Below the pieces are notes generated by a model. That model saw only the letters and a program-made list of their open reading frames with translations. It did not search any database and was not told where the DNA came from. A stretch of DNA of 38,369 bases from Candidatus Aenigmarchaeota archaeon LH_S6. GTDB taxonomy: Archaea; Aenigmatarchaeota; Aenigmatarchaeia; QMZS01. How positions within the stretch are numbered: the stretch's first letter is position 1; every line of letters begins with the position of its first letter. The position numbers and the translations under genes were made by a program. The stretch is from the NCBI GenBank assembly GCA_023659935.1, contig JAGXOK010000005.1, forward strand, positions 1 through 38,369. The letters run 5' to 3'. Below are positions 7,344 to 14,629 of this stretch, piece by piece.

Positions 7344-7427
7344 ATTTTACAGATAAAGTCCCAAAAAAGCTACTGACTTTAGTGAGGGTAGATGAATTGG
7401 GTTTAGGATAAGAGCAGTTAAAGTTTT
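7344..7427 (+). repeat. 84-bp structured dispersed repeat, copy 1
   Basis: About 85% identical to 38263-38346 in the same orientation. Both copies fold the same way: outer CCCAA (7360-7364) with TTGGG (7397-7401), then CTAC (7370-7373) with GTAG (7388-7391). The inner loop here (TGACTTTAGTGAGG) is degenerate compared with copy 2. The repeat ends in TTAAAGTTTT, followed by an AT-rich tract and an ATG. It lies between pheS and a TnpB-like remnant. Confidence 0.75.
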
Positions 7428-7440
7428 CTATATATATTTA

Positions 7441-7695
7441 TGGAGTTCTTTCTCTATAGCTGTGCTGGAGAAAGGTTAAAACTTCAGAACACTACACCTG
7501 TTAAAACCGTTGGCAACAACTAAATAAGAGGTAAGGTGCTTATACAACGAAAAAGACCAACGAGATTTAGGCTATATGTCTACTCTAGGGGAGCTATTTT
7601 GGCCCTACCCAGAACTGAGGCAGAGGCCTATAAAGAAGTCAGCAGACTTTAGGGGTTCAGAGTGCGATCTCAGAATCTCCTGACTTTAGTGAGGG
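7441..7695 (+). pseudogene. Probable TnpB (IS200/IS605) C-terminal remnant with right-end hairpin
   Basis: In one plus frame the DNA reads NTTPVKTVGNN, then after stops TEAEAYKEVSRL, resembling the variable tail of archaeal TnpB proteins that often carry TPVE and EA-rich endings. At 7679-7695 CCTGACTTTAGTGAGG resembles the subterminal hairpin found downstream of many archaeal TnpB genes; a related CAGACTTTAGGGG lies at 7646-7658. At least two stops interrupt the frame. No catalytic motif is left. The identification is tentative; it marks the point where the pheA pseudogene is cut. Confidence 0.4.
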
Positions 7696-8113
7696 AAGAG
7701 TGTAAAATGGCTCAAGAAACTTATATAACCCTCCTGGATTATTTTCAAGGTCTGCCATTAATATGGTATATTTTCCTTCCCTCATGGGATAATAAATTTC
7801 TTTTGTAATAAAAATATTTTCTTTCTCTCTCTAGTATCTAGTTCCCAAAAGATTGAATAATTATTTTTAAGATCCTGCACCCCACATTTCAGCAATTCAA
7901 GACCATAACCTTTTATTGCTTCTTCTGAGGCTATAACACCAGCGGAAGGGTTATCCAATTCGCGGACAATTTCTACTGCCTCTGCTGTACTATTTGTTGT
8001 CTTTAATTCTACACCCAAGTTCCTTAGATAATTCATAGACTGACCTAATGCTTTTGGATGAGAATAAATAACCTCTAAATTTTCTTCTTCATTATCTTTT
8101 ACCCCGCCAAGGC
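7695..8113 (-). pseudogene. pheA: Prephenate dehydratase remnant with partial ACT domain
   Basis: Minus-strand translation gives IYSHPKALGQSMNYLRNLG, TTNSTAEAVEIVRELDN, then GVIASEEAIKGYGLELL and the NNYSIFWEL segment, which is the second half of the prephenate dehydratase domain (family form: SHPxAL, STAxA, N.TRF). After a 2-base insertion in a CTCTCT run (near 7830) the frame resumes as MREGKYTILMADLENNPGG and LYKFLEPFYTL, the beginning of the regulatory ACT domain. The gene therefore lacks its N-terminal third, carries a frameshift and is cut in the ACT domain by TnpB-like DNA. The catalytic Thr of the TRF motif is Ser here (YSIF). It is a dead gene of phenylalanine synthesis. Confidence 0.85.
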
Positions 8114-8121
8114 ATTGGATG

Positions 8122-8206
8122 ATGGATAATAAATTTCTTTTGTAATAAAAATATTTTCTTTCTCTCTAGTATCTAGTTCCCAAAAGATCGAATAATTATT
8201 TTTGGT
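8122..8206 (-). repeat. Direct duplication of part of the pheA pseudogene
   Basis: About 80 bases (8122-8203) repeat 7786-7867 nearly exactly, 336 bases away and in the same orientation. This copy keeps the frame through NNYSIFWELDTREKENIF and EIYYP, lacking the 2-base insertion seen in the other copy, so it shows the ancestral reading. It fits unequal recombination or slippage during decay of pheA. Confidence 0.9.
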
Positions 8207-8207
8207 A

Positions 8208-8236
8208 TCTTTCAGTTAATGTGATATGTTAGACGT
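8208..8236 (+). other. attC-like 3' end
   Basis: CAGTTAAT-GTGATA-TGTTAGAC has the inner TTAAT and outer TGTTA boxes at the same spacing as the sites at 3810 and 4444. Its last seven bases, GTTAGAC, fit GTTRRRY exactly. No left arm remains upstream, where pheA remnant DNA begins. It marks the left border of the restriction-modification cassette. The next 200 bases (8237-8433) hold no gene I can see. Confidence 0.4.
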
Positions 8237-8433
8237 AATTAAAATGAACTCTGAAATCCCCAACCACCCACACCCTAAATTGAGAGGGGTTGCTTATAAA
8301 AAAGAAAAATCCTTCGCTTAATCTTAATAAAACAAAAGGGAAAAATAAAATTGCTTTGCAACTTTATATAATATTAGTTAAGCAGTTTCACTTCGCTACA
8401 CCAAAAGATTTTTCTAACGAGCAAGTATTCTCT

Positions 8434-9027
8434 TTATTTTAAATTCTTAAAAACTAAATAATAAATCTGATTAATTCTTATTAACCCTGGTATTTTATCT
8501 TTCTTATCTATAGGGCAGACAAATATGCCTTGAGGTTCCATCTCCTTTGCCATAATATCAAAAAGTTCAAATGCAAGTGGAAGGTATTTTTTACCGATAT
8601 AACCATCCATTATCTTTGCTATAAAAATTCCCTTATTCTTCAGGATTCTTGGAACTTCAGTTTGTAATGTAATAAGTGCCTCTGCAAATTCTTGTTCTGT
8701 CCAAAACACTTCTTCTTCATTATTTAACATTTGGTCATTTATATTGAAGTTACTGATTTTCTCTTTAAAATAATAAGGCGGGTCAAAATAAATACAATCA
8801 ATAGAGTTACTTTCTTTTTTATTTAAATAATTATTAAAATCTGCCTGGATTACATCATCAAATAATTTTCTTTTATCTACCTTCATTATTTTATAATTTT
8901 CTTTCAAATCTTTCCAGGAAAGTCCTCTACCAAAGGTAATGTCTAATATAGTGCTTCCTTCTTTAACAAAAAATTTCAATATTTTCTGAAAAACAATATT
9001 TGTTGAACCCTGATAACATGTTAACAT
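8434..9027 (-). CDS. DNA methyltransferase (DPPY type)
   Basis: A 197-residue SAM-dependent methyltransferase. Motif I (TILDITFGRG, about residues 25-34) is the SAM-binding loop, and CIYFDPPYYF (about residues 79-88) is motif IV of N4-cytosine or N6-adenine DNA methylases. It lacks an obvious target-recognition domain, so it is either a compact enzyme or works with a partner. It is divergent from an RHH regulator, a second methyltransferase and a nuclease, which together read as a restriction-modification system. Its own promoter has a TATA element at 9051-9060, giving a leaderless transcript. Confidence 0.82.
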   Translation of the reverse strand: MLTCYQGSTNIVFQKILKFFVKEGSTILDITFGRGLSWKDLKENYKIMKVDKRKLFDDVIQADFNNYLNKKESNSIDCIYFDPPYYFKEKISNFNINDQMLNNEEEVFWTEQEFAEALITLQTEVPRILKNKGIFIAKIMDGYIGKKYLPLAFELFDIMAKEMEPQGIFVCPIDKKDKIPGLIRINQIYYLVFKNLK

Positions 9028-9121
9028 ATTATAGATTGAATAAATTAGAATTTATATAACTGTTGGTAATATATAATACAATAACAAAACATTTATATAC
9101 TACTTATGTCATATTAATATT
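9028..9121. promoter_or_regulatory. Divergent promoter region of the restriction-modification cassette
   Basis: Two TATA-like elements face away from each other: GTTATATAAA on the minus strand (9051-9060) and ATTTATATAC on the plus strand (9091-9100). Each lies about 26 bases before the respective ATG, so both transcripts should be leaderless. The AT-rich core between them (9065-9090) is a likely operator for the RHH protein. Confidence 0.6.
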
Positions 9122-9268
9122 ATGGAAAATAAAAACAGAGAGACAACTAGTATAAAAATAAATCCTAAATTATGGAAGGAAATAAAAAAATATTGTATAG
9201 ATAAGAATAAAACCATCTCTGATCTTATTGAAAGATTATTAGATGAAGAATTAAAAAAGGAAGGTTAA
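9122..9268 (+). CDS. Ribbon-helix-helix regulator
   Basis: A 48-residue protein. A beta-strand (TTSIKINPKLWKEIK) is followed by two helices (KYCIDKNKTISDLIERLLDE), the MetJ/Arc/CopG layout. ISDLIERLL is typical of the second helix. RHH proteins bind operators as dimers. This one is encoded between two methyltransferases, 1 base upstream of the second, and its own promoter lies in the divergent region. By context it is the controller of the R-M genes, comparable in role to C proteins; an antitoxin role is less likely because no toxin is adjacent. Confidence 0.75.
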   Translation: MENKNRETTSIKINPKLWKEIKKYCIDKNKTISDLIERLLDEELKKEG

Positions 9269-9269
9269 A

Positions 9270-10241
9270 ATGAGTTATAAATCTGTATGGGACTTTGGAA
9301 GAGAGGGGAAAGCAAATTATAGTGTTCATGCTATTGGAGAATATCCAAGCAAAATTAGACCTATTGTTTTCGCAACAGTTGTAAATCGTTTTTCTTCAAT
9401 TGGAGATACAATACTTGATCCTTTCTGTGGTTGTGGGACATTAGCAGTAGAAGCGAAATTACAAGGAAGAAACTCCATAAATTATGATATTAATCCAAAT
9501 GCAATAGAACTTACTAAAAAAAAGTTAGATGCTTTAACAAAAGAAGAAATGGTCAAAGCAACAAATGAACTAATTAAAGATTTAGAAAAGGATTTTCAAA
9601 GTGTTTTAGGAAATGGTGATCTTAAATTTAAAAGTAAATTTAGACAAATTCAGGCACAAAAAGAGGTAAAAAAATTAAAAGAAAGATTAAAATTAATACA
9701 GCCGGATAATTCTGTTTTTCATAGGACAAAACATATTGTTGAAGTGAAAGATGCTAGAAAGTTAGAATTGTTAGATGAAAGTATTGATACAATTATAACA
9801 GATATTCCCTACGCAAGCATGATTAGATATTCAGATTTACCTAATGATTTGAGCACAATTGAAGATTATCCCAATTTTTTAGGAGAATTAACAACTTCAT
9901 TTAAAGAGATAGTAAGAGTTCTTAAAAAAGATAAATATTGTGTTATTTTTGTTGCTGATTATAGAGTTGGTGCATCAAGGAGAATTTTACCTGTTCATTC
10001 AGATGTTATACAAATAATGCAAAAATTAGGTTTGGTATTGTTTGATACTTATATTTGGAGATATTATAGAAGTGGGGGATTTAGACCCTTTGGAAAGAGA
10101 CCATTTCAAGCGATGAATATACACATTTACATCTTAGTGTTTTATAAACCTAATGGTGATGAAGAGTTGCATAAAAAAAATCGTCCTGTTAAATATAGAA
10201 AAAGATTATTGAAGAAAATGGAAAAAAACAAAGATTTATAA
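9270..10241 (+). CDS. DNA methyltransferase (N4/N6 family, TDIPYA motif)
   Basis: A 323-residue methyltransferase. Motif I is ILDPFCGCGTLAVEAKLQG (about residues 47-65) and the acidic loop is NYDINPNAIELTKKK. A 90-residue Lys-rich insert follows, then TIITDIPYASMIRYSDL, with DIPY where most DNA methylases have DPPY. The C-terminal half (RVLKKDKYCVIFVADYR, RRSGGFRPFG-like Arg/Gly segment at about 275-285) completes the fold. The DPPY-to-DIPY change may affect target-base stacking. It resembles Dam/DNA-methylase N-4/N-6 proteins more than tRNA methylases. It is co-transcribed with the RHH gene and the nuclease. Confidence 0.8.
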   Translation: MSYKSVWDFGREGKANYSVHAIGEYPSKIRPIVFATVVNRFSSIGDTILDPFCGCGTLAVEAKLQGRNSINYDINPNAIELTKKKLDALTKEEMVKATNELIKDLEKDFQSVLGNGDLKFKSKFRQIQAQKEVKKLKERLKLIQPDNSVFHRTKHIVEVKDARKLELLDESIDTIITDIPYASMIRYSDLPNDLSTIEDYPNFLGELTTSFKEIVRVLKKDKYCVIFVADYRVGASRRILPVHSDVIQIMQKLGLVLFDTYIWRYYRSGGFRPFGKRPFQAMNIHIYILVFYKPNGDEELHKKNRPVKYRKRLLKKMEKNKDL

Positions 10242-10265
10242 ATTATTTCTTAAATCTATGTATTT

Positions 10266-11471
10266 ATGAAGTCGCATGTATTTGTAGTAGATGTAGATAG
10301 CTACCCTGTACATAGGGATAGATTATTTTGTGGTGTCAAGAATCCTAATAGAATAAATGCTAGAGGAAACCCGAATTCTAGTTTTTTTGGACTTTATGCA
10401 GATATAAAGGCATTAAGAAAGGGGGATTTAGTGTTTTTTTATCAAATGAGAAAAGGAGAAGAAAAACACCTTAGAGGTTTCAGGGGTGTTTTCAAAGTTG
10501 TGAGTGATCCTTTTTTTAGTGATGAGATTATTGATGGTGTTAGTAATTCTTTTAGTAACTTAGGTTCTTTAAATAAAAAAGTTTTAGGAAGATGTCCTAA
10601 ATGTGGTAGTTCAGTTTCTGATAAGCAAAAAGATGTTAAGAAAACAATTAATGGTAGGGAACGAAAGGTTACTATAAAATATTGTCAAAAATGTGGAGAA
10701 GAATTAGATTTTCATATTTTGCCAAATAGGGTATTGATAGAGCCTTTGGTTTATTATGATGATCCTATTGATGATAATACAGCGTATATTGACAGAAATT
10801 TCATAAAGAAAAAAGGTATGTTGTGGACAATGTTATTTAGAAAAACATTTGGAGCAGGAAGAGAAAGAAGCATAACCCATATATTACCAGAAGAAACAGA
10901 GAAATTATTGTTTATGTTCAAAACATTATTCAGAGAAAAAAAGATTGATACTTCCAATCATTATAACCCAGAAGTAATGAAACCTTTGATCGTACCATTA
11001 GATACTAAAGAAAATGGAGAGCTAGTTATAGAAGCCTATTTGGAAGCATGGATGATGGAGAATATTGATAAAAATATACCTGTTCTTAAAGAAATAATTG
11101 GTCCTGTCAACCAAATAGAATACATTGGAAATAATGTCCTTTATGGTATTGGCGGAGAAAAAGTAGATGTTTTAGTATTGCACAAAAAAAATGAAGAAAG
11201 ATTTAAGGCGACTGTTATAGAACTTAAAAAAGGCAAATTAAAAAAACAAGATATACTTCAGATTGGAAACTATACCAAGTGGATGGCACAATTAGTTTTT
11301 GGAGATAATACTAAAGAATCAAAAAATAAAATTCAACCTGTTCTAATTGGATTTCAAACACCACAAGATATCATTAGTTTTGCTAGAAATTTTATAACAG
11401 ATACTCAGTCGCCGATAATTCTAAATTATAAAGTTGGAAATAATACAATAAAGTTTGAGAGGATTCTTTAG
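10266..11471 (+). CDS. Putative restriction endonuclease: EVE-like domain, zinc ribbon, PD-(D/E)XK nuclease
   Basis: A 401-residue protein in three parts. Residues 1-95 look like an EVE/ASCH-like (PUA-fold) domain: GDLVFFYQMRKGEE and GFRGVFKVVSDPFF. EVE domains in other systems read modified bases. Residues about 110-150 hold a CPKCG...YCQKCG zinc ribbon inserted in or after it. The C-terminal part has GGEKVDVLVLHKK then ATVIELKKGKL, the D-(x)n-ExK signature of a PD-(D/E)XK nuclease, resembling the NucS/DUF91 arrangement. Placed after two methyltransferases and an RHH gene, it is the likely cleavage subunit. Whether it cuts unmodified or modified DNA is open, since the EVE-like domain would suit modification sensing. 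Confidence 0.7.
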   Translation: MKSHVFVVDVDSYPVHRDRLFCGVKNPNRINARGNPNSSFFGLYADIKALRKGDLVFFYQMRKGEEKHLRGFRGVFKVVSDPFFSDEIIDGVSNSFSNLGSLNKKVLGRCPKCGSSVSDKQKDVKKTINGRERKVTIKYCQKCGEELDFHILPNRVLIEPLVYYDDPIDDNTAYIDRNFIKKKGMLWTMLFRKTFGAGRERSITHILPEETEKLLFMFKTLFREKKIDTSNHYNPEVMKPLIVPLDTKENGELVIEAYLEAWMMENIDKNIPVLKEIIGPVNQIEYIGNNVLYGIGGEKVDVLVLHKKNEERFKATVIELKKGKLKKQDILQIGNYTKWMAQLVFGDNTKESKNKIQPVLIGFQTPQDIISFARNFITDTQSPIILNYKVGNNTIKFERIL

Positions 11472-11727
11472 AAAATATTTTTCTGATGCTCCTTTAGTTT
11501 TTAGAACATTTTGTCTGCTTCGCAGGATATCATTAAAAGCACTCCTTCTTTATTTTATTTAGAAATTTCGGCGGTTCCCACCGTCCTATTGTTCTTTTTA
11601 ACTTCTCCGTTCACTTGTAGTTTACTCTGTCTAAATTTCTCCTACGACAAACTTCGGTTAATGCGATATGTCAACTAACTTCTTATTTTCTCTTTGGAAT
11701 GATAAGTATAACAATAAAGGGTTGAAA
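11472..11727 (+). other. Gene-free tract with degenerate attC-like palindrome
   Basis: No gene is visible. GGATATCATTAA (11528-11539) and TTAATGCGATATG (11658-11670) form the ends of a possible long hairpin about 140 bases across. The right end has the same box order as the other attC-like sites (TTAAT, three bases, GATATG), but the final TGTTA is TGTCA. It lies 3' of the nuclease gene in the same orientation, so it would be the cassette's own attC. Weak on its own; it gains weight from the series. Confidence 0.3.
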
Positions 11728-11877
11728 TGGGAAGGGCGTGATTTCCAACAACATCTGCTTTTTTGGGTGCAGACCTTTTGACCAATTTGGCCAATAAAGG
11801 GTTGCTTTGAACACGCGACATCATGGTCTTCAACCATGCGCTTTTGGTTTTAAACTCCCAGACTGAGCTACCTTCCC
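11728..11877 (-). tRNA. tRNA-Phe (GAA) with D-loop and T-loop introns
   Basis: The exonic parts fold as a full cloverleaf: acceptor GGGAAGG/CCTTCCC with A73, D-stem GCTC/GAGC, anticodon stem CATGG/CCATG with loop TTGAAGA (anticodon GAA), variable ATGTC, T-stem GCGTG/CACGC with loop TTCAAAT. To obtain it, 12 bases (11843-11854) must be removed from the 3' side of the D-loop and 64 bases (11745-11808) from the T-loop, leaving 74 nt. The T-loop intron boundaries are ambiguous by three bases because AAA occurs at both ends. GCAAC/GTTGT at the intron ends can form the central helix of a relaxed bulge-helix-bulge. No anticodon-loop intron is present. The gene lies 26 bases after infB on the same strand. 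Confidence 0.88.
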
Positions 11878-11902
11878 ATAATCTTATTAAGATATTTTAA
11901 AT

Positions 11903-13612
11903 TCAAAAATAACCTAAAATCTCTTTTATCTCTTCAAGCAATTCTACATCAGTCTCCCTATAGTTTTTTAATTCTCTGTAATCTTCTCTTGAAATTGGAG
12001 TATATAAAATCTCTTCTTCTTTAATTTGCCTCCCAACTATAACTCTTGGAATTGAAATTGCTGCTTGTTCACCTCTTTCCAATTTTTTTATTGTTTTTCC
12101 CTCATTTTGTATTTGTTTGACACTTCCAATGATTTTTCCTTCTTTGTTCATCAATTTTGCATCCTCTTCTAAAACTCCAGCTAAAACTTCTACTCCAACA
12201 ATCGCTGGATTGCTCTGTCTGAAAACAAAACCTTTTAGCAATTTAATTTTCCCAATTTTTTTCATTCTTTGTTTTTTCTCTTCCTCTTCCTTTTGTTTCA
12301 ATTTTTCTATCCATTCCTCAAATTCTTCAAATAACTTATAAATAACTCTTCCTTCAATTACTCTTATTCCCTTACTATTTGCCAAATCTCTAAGAGGGTT
12401 ATCTACATTAAAACAAATTAAAACTTTATTTTCTGGAGAAACATCTTCGAGAGCAACAACGTCTTCTTTTGTTGGGGCTCCAATTTTTGCTCTTTTTATT
12501 TTAACATTTTCAAATAAATTTATCAGTGCTTCTAAACCTCCTAAACTAGAGGCTCTTAAAATAATTCCTTCACTCTGCTCTTCTATCTCCTTTGAAATCT
12601 GCTCTTTTTTCAATTCTTTTAAAACTTTCTCTTTTTCCTTTTTAGAATTAACAACCTGGAAATTAACACCTGCTAAAACATTTTCAATATTTTTTCCAAT
12701 AATTTTTACTCCTGCCGCTGCATAAACCTTACCTACGCTTACAAGTTTTTTCTCTGTCCTAATATCTTGTAAAGAGCTTGGCTTCAGCAAACCCCTTATT
12801 TTTACATAAATGGGTTCAGCAAGTTCAACTAACATTTCATCTCCAACTTTCAAAGTTCCATCATATAAAATTACATCTACATTGTTGCCCAATTTTTCAT
12901 CTTTTTTTAACTCCAGAATAACACCTTTTCCTCTATCAGATATTTTTAATTTATCAACTAGAAATTTTTGTGATAATCCAATCAAAATAGTAAATAAATT
13001 TGGGGTTCCTTCTCCTGTTCTTCCTGAACATGGAACAATTGCAAGCTCTTTTGTAAAATCTTTAATTTCAGAAAAGAGGGAGGAATTAAATCCATAATTT
13101 GAAAGTTCTCCTTCTACTCTATAAAACTTATCATAAAATTCTTGTTTTACATGTTCAGGTTGCTCTTTGAAATTAGTTAGAAAATCTTTACTACTATTTC
13201 TCCATCCTGTTAATCTGTCAATTTTTGTTAAGGCAACAACAAAAGGTGTTTTGAATTTCCTTAAAATTTTTAAACTTTCTTCTGTTTGGGGTTTTATCCC
13301 TTCGTTTATATCGATAGTTAAAATTGCCAGATCAGCAATTGCCCCTCCTTTTTTTCTCATTGCTGTAAAAGCCAAGTGTCCGGGGGTATCAATGAAAAGT
13401 AATCCTGGAATTTTTATTTTATCTCTTATCGTCTTTAGATATTGTGGAGCAATATCAAGTATTATAGAAATTTTAACATCTGTTGCTCCAATGTCTTGTG
13501 TAATTTTTCCTGCTTCCTTTTTTGCAACAACAGTCTTTCTTATATAATCTAATAGAGTTGTTTTCCCATGGTCAACATGACCTAGTACAGTAACAATAGG
13601 TTGCCTTATCAT
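11903..13612 (-). CDS. infB: Translation initiation factor aIF5B
   Basis: A 569-residue aIF5B GTPase, which promotes subunit joining with initiator tRNA. G1 is GHVDHGKTTLL at residue 12, the G2 region is IGATDV, G3 is DTPGH (about residue 76) and G4 is TKID. Domain II (GVILELKKDEKLGNNVDVIL), domain III (ILRASSLGGLEALINLF) and domain IV (FVFRQSNPAIVGVEVLAGVL) follow. It lacks the eukaryotic N-terminal extension, as archaeal forms do, and is slightly shorter than the usual 590-600. It is followed on the same strand by tRNA-Phe. Confidence 0.97.
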   Translation of the reverse strand: MIRQPIVTVLGHVDHGKTTLLDYIRKTVVAKKEAGKITQDIGATDVKISIILDIAPQYLKTIRDKIKIPGLLFIDTPGHLAFTAMRKKGGAIADLAILTIDINEGIKPQTEESLKILRKFKTPFVVALTKIDRLTGWRNSSKDFLTNFKEQPEHVKQEFYDKFYRVEGELSNYGFNSSLFSEIKDFTKELAIVPCSGRTGEGTPNLFTILIGLSQKFLVDKLKISDRGKGVILELKKDEKLGNNVDVILYDGTLKVGDEMLVELAEPIYVKIRGLLKPSSLQDIRTEKKLVSVGKVYAAAGVKIIGKNIENVLAGVNFQVVNSKKEKEKVLKELKKEQISKEIEEQSEGIILRASSLGGLEALINLFENVKIKRAKIGAPTKEDVVALEDVSPENKVLICFNVDNPLRDLANSKGIRVIEGRVIYKLFEEFEEWIEKLKQKEEEEKKQRMKKIGKIKLLKGFVFRQSNPAIVGVEVLAGVLEEDAKLMNKEGKIIGSVKQIQNEGKTIKKLERGEQAAISIPRVIVGRQIKEEEILYTPISREDYRELKNYRETDVELLEEIKEILGYF

Positions 13613-13651
13613 AAAATTAAATTGAAAAATAATTGTTGTTGAGTTTCTATT

Positions 13652-14629
13652 TTAAAGTTTCTTTTTAAATTCTTCCACAATTTTTACTTTAGTAGGATTC
13701 ACTTTATATTCCAACGCTAAATAATATGAAATCTGCTCCCCAAGAAGAATTGTATTAAATATTCTGCTCAAAATATCTCCTTTTTGTATATCTATTATTT
13801 CTACCTCTTGTTTTTTTGATTTTATTAATTCAACGGTGAGCTTGATTCTCTTAAGCATTTTAGGATGGTCTTCCAAATCCCTTAGAATAAGAACAAAAAA
13901 TTTTCCTAGAGGATTCTGCCAACCATTCATTTCATTATGGTTAAGTTCAGAAAAATAATGAGTAAACGCAGGAACTTTGGAATTTTCATTAAAACTAATT
14001 TTCCAGACATACCCAATTGATTTAAATTTATCTGGGGTATAAATAATGGGGATTTTTTTAAATAACTTTTTAGCAATTTCTTTTCCTCTATCTTCTAATT
14101 TTTTAGGTTTTAATTTTTTATCTAATTCTAAAACATCCTTTACATATTTTTTATCTATTAAACTTGCATTAAAAAAAATAGAAACTAAAGAAGAAAAGAG
14201 GTAACCAGTAGCCATTCTTGGTTGTAAATTAGAAGGAATCAGAATTAGGGGAGTTTTATTTTTTTCACAGAGTTTTTTTAATTTTCCTCCAGATGTTATT
14301 GCTATTGAAGGAATTTTTTTCTTAATTGCCTCTTTGTAAGAGGAAACAGTTTCTTCTGTATTTCCGGAATAAGAACTAAAAATTGATAATGTTTTTTTGG
14401 TTGTTTGAGTAGGAAGATTATAAGTCCTGTTCACATAGACAGGAATTGGCAAAGTAAGCCAGGTAGTTAAAATATCTGTTGGCCATGCACTACCACCCAT
14501 CCCAGAGACAACAATATTCTCAAATTTTCCTTTTATTCTAATATTTTTTGCAGACTCAAATCCAACTCTAAACTGTTTTGGAAAATCTAAAATAACTTTT
14601 CGCATTCCTGACTTATCTATTGTTTCCAT
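13652..14629 (-). CDS. Bifunctional phosphoglucose/phosphomannose isomerase family (SIS domain)
   Basis: A 325-residue double-SIS protein. NIVVSGMGGSAWPTDIL and FSSYSGNTEETVSSY are sugar-phosphate-binding loops, and HYFSELNHNEMNGWQNP holds the conserved His-Asn-Glu residues of the archaeal PGI/PMI family. The enzyme interconverts glucose-6-P, fructose-6-P and mannose-6-P, linking glycolysis with sugar-nucleotide precursors. It overlaps the upstream sugar-kinase gene by 17 bases, so the two are translated together. Assignment to this family rather than another SIS protein is strong. Confidence 0.88.
   Translation of the reverse strand: METIDKSGMRKVILDFPKQFRVGFESAKNIRIKGKFENIVVSGMGGSAWPTDILTTWLTLPIPVYVNRTYNLPTQTTKKTLSIFSSYSGNTEETVSSYKEAIKKKIPSIAITSGGKLKKLCEKNKTPLILIPSNLQPRMATGYLFSSLVSIFFNASLIDKKYVKDVLELDKKLKPKKLEDRGKEIAKKLFKKIPIIYTPDKFKSIGYVWKISFNENSKVPAFTHYFSELNHNEMNGWQNPLGKFFVLILRDLEDHPKMLKRIKLTVELIKSKKQEVEIIDIQKGDILSRIFNTILLGEQISYYLALEYKVNPTKVKIVEEFKKKL

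Noticed and set aside
7441-7690. RNase P RNA or SRP RNA gene in the gap between pheS and the pheA remnant
   Set aside because: The conserved cores of neither RNA could be found; the frame fragments and the GACTTTAGT hairpin fit a TnpB element end better.
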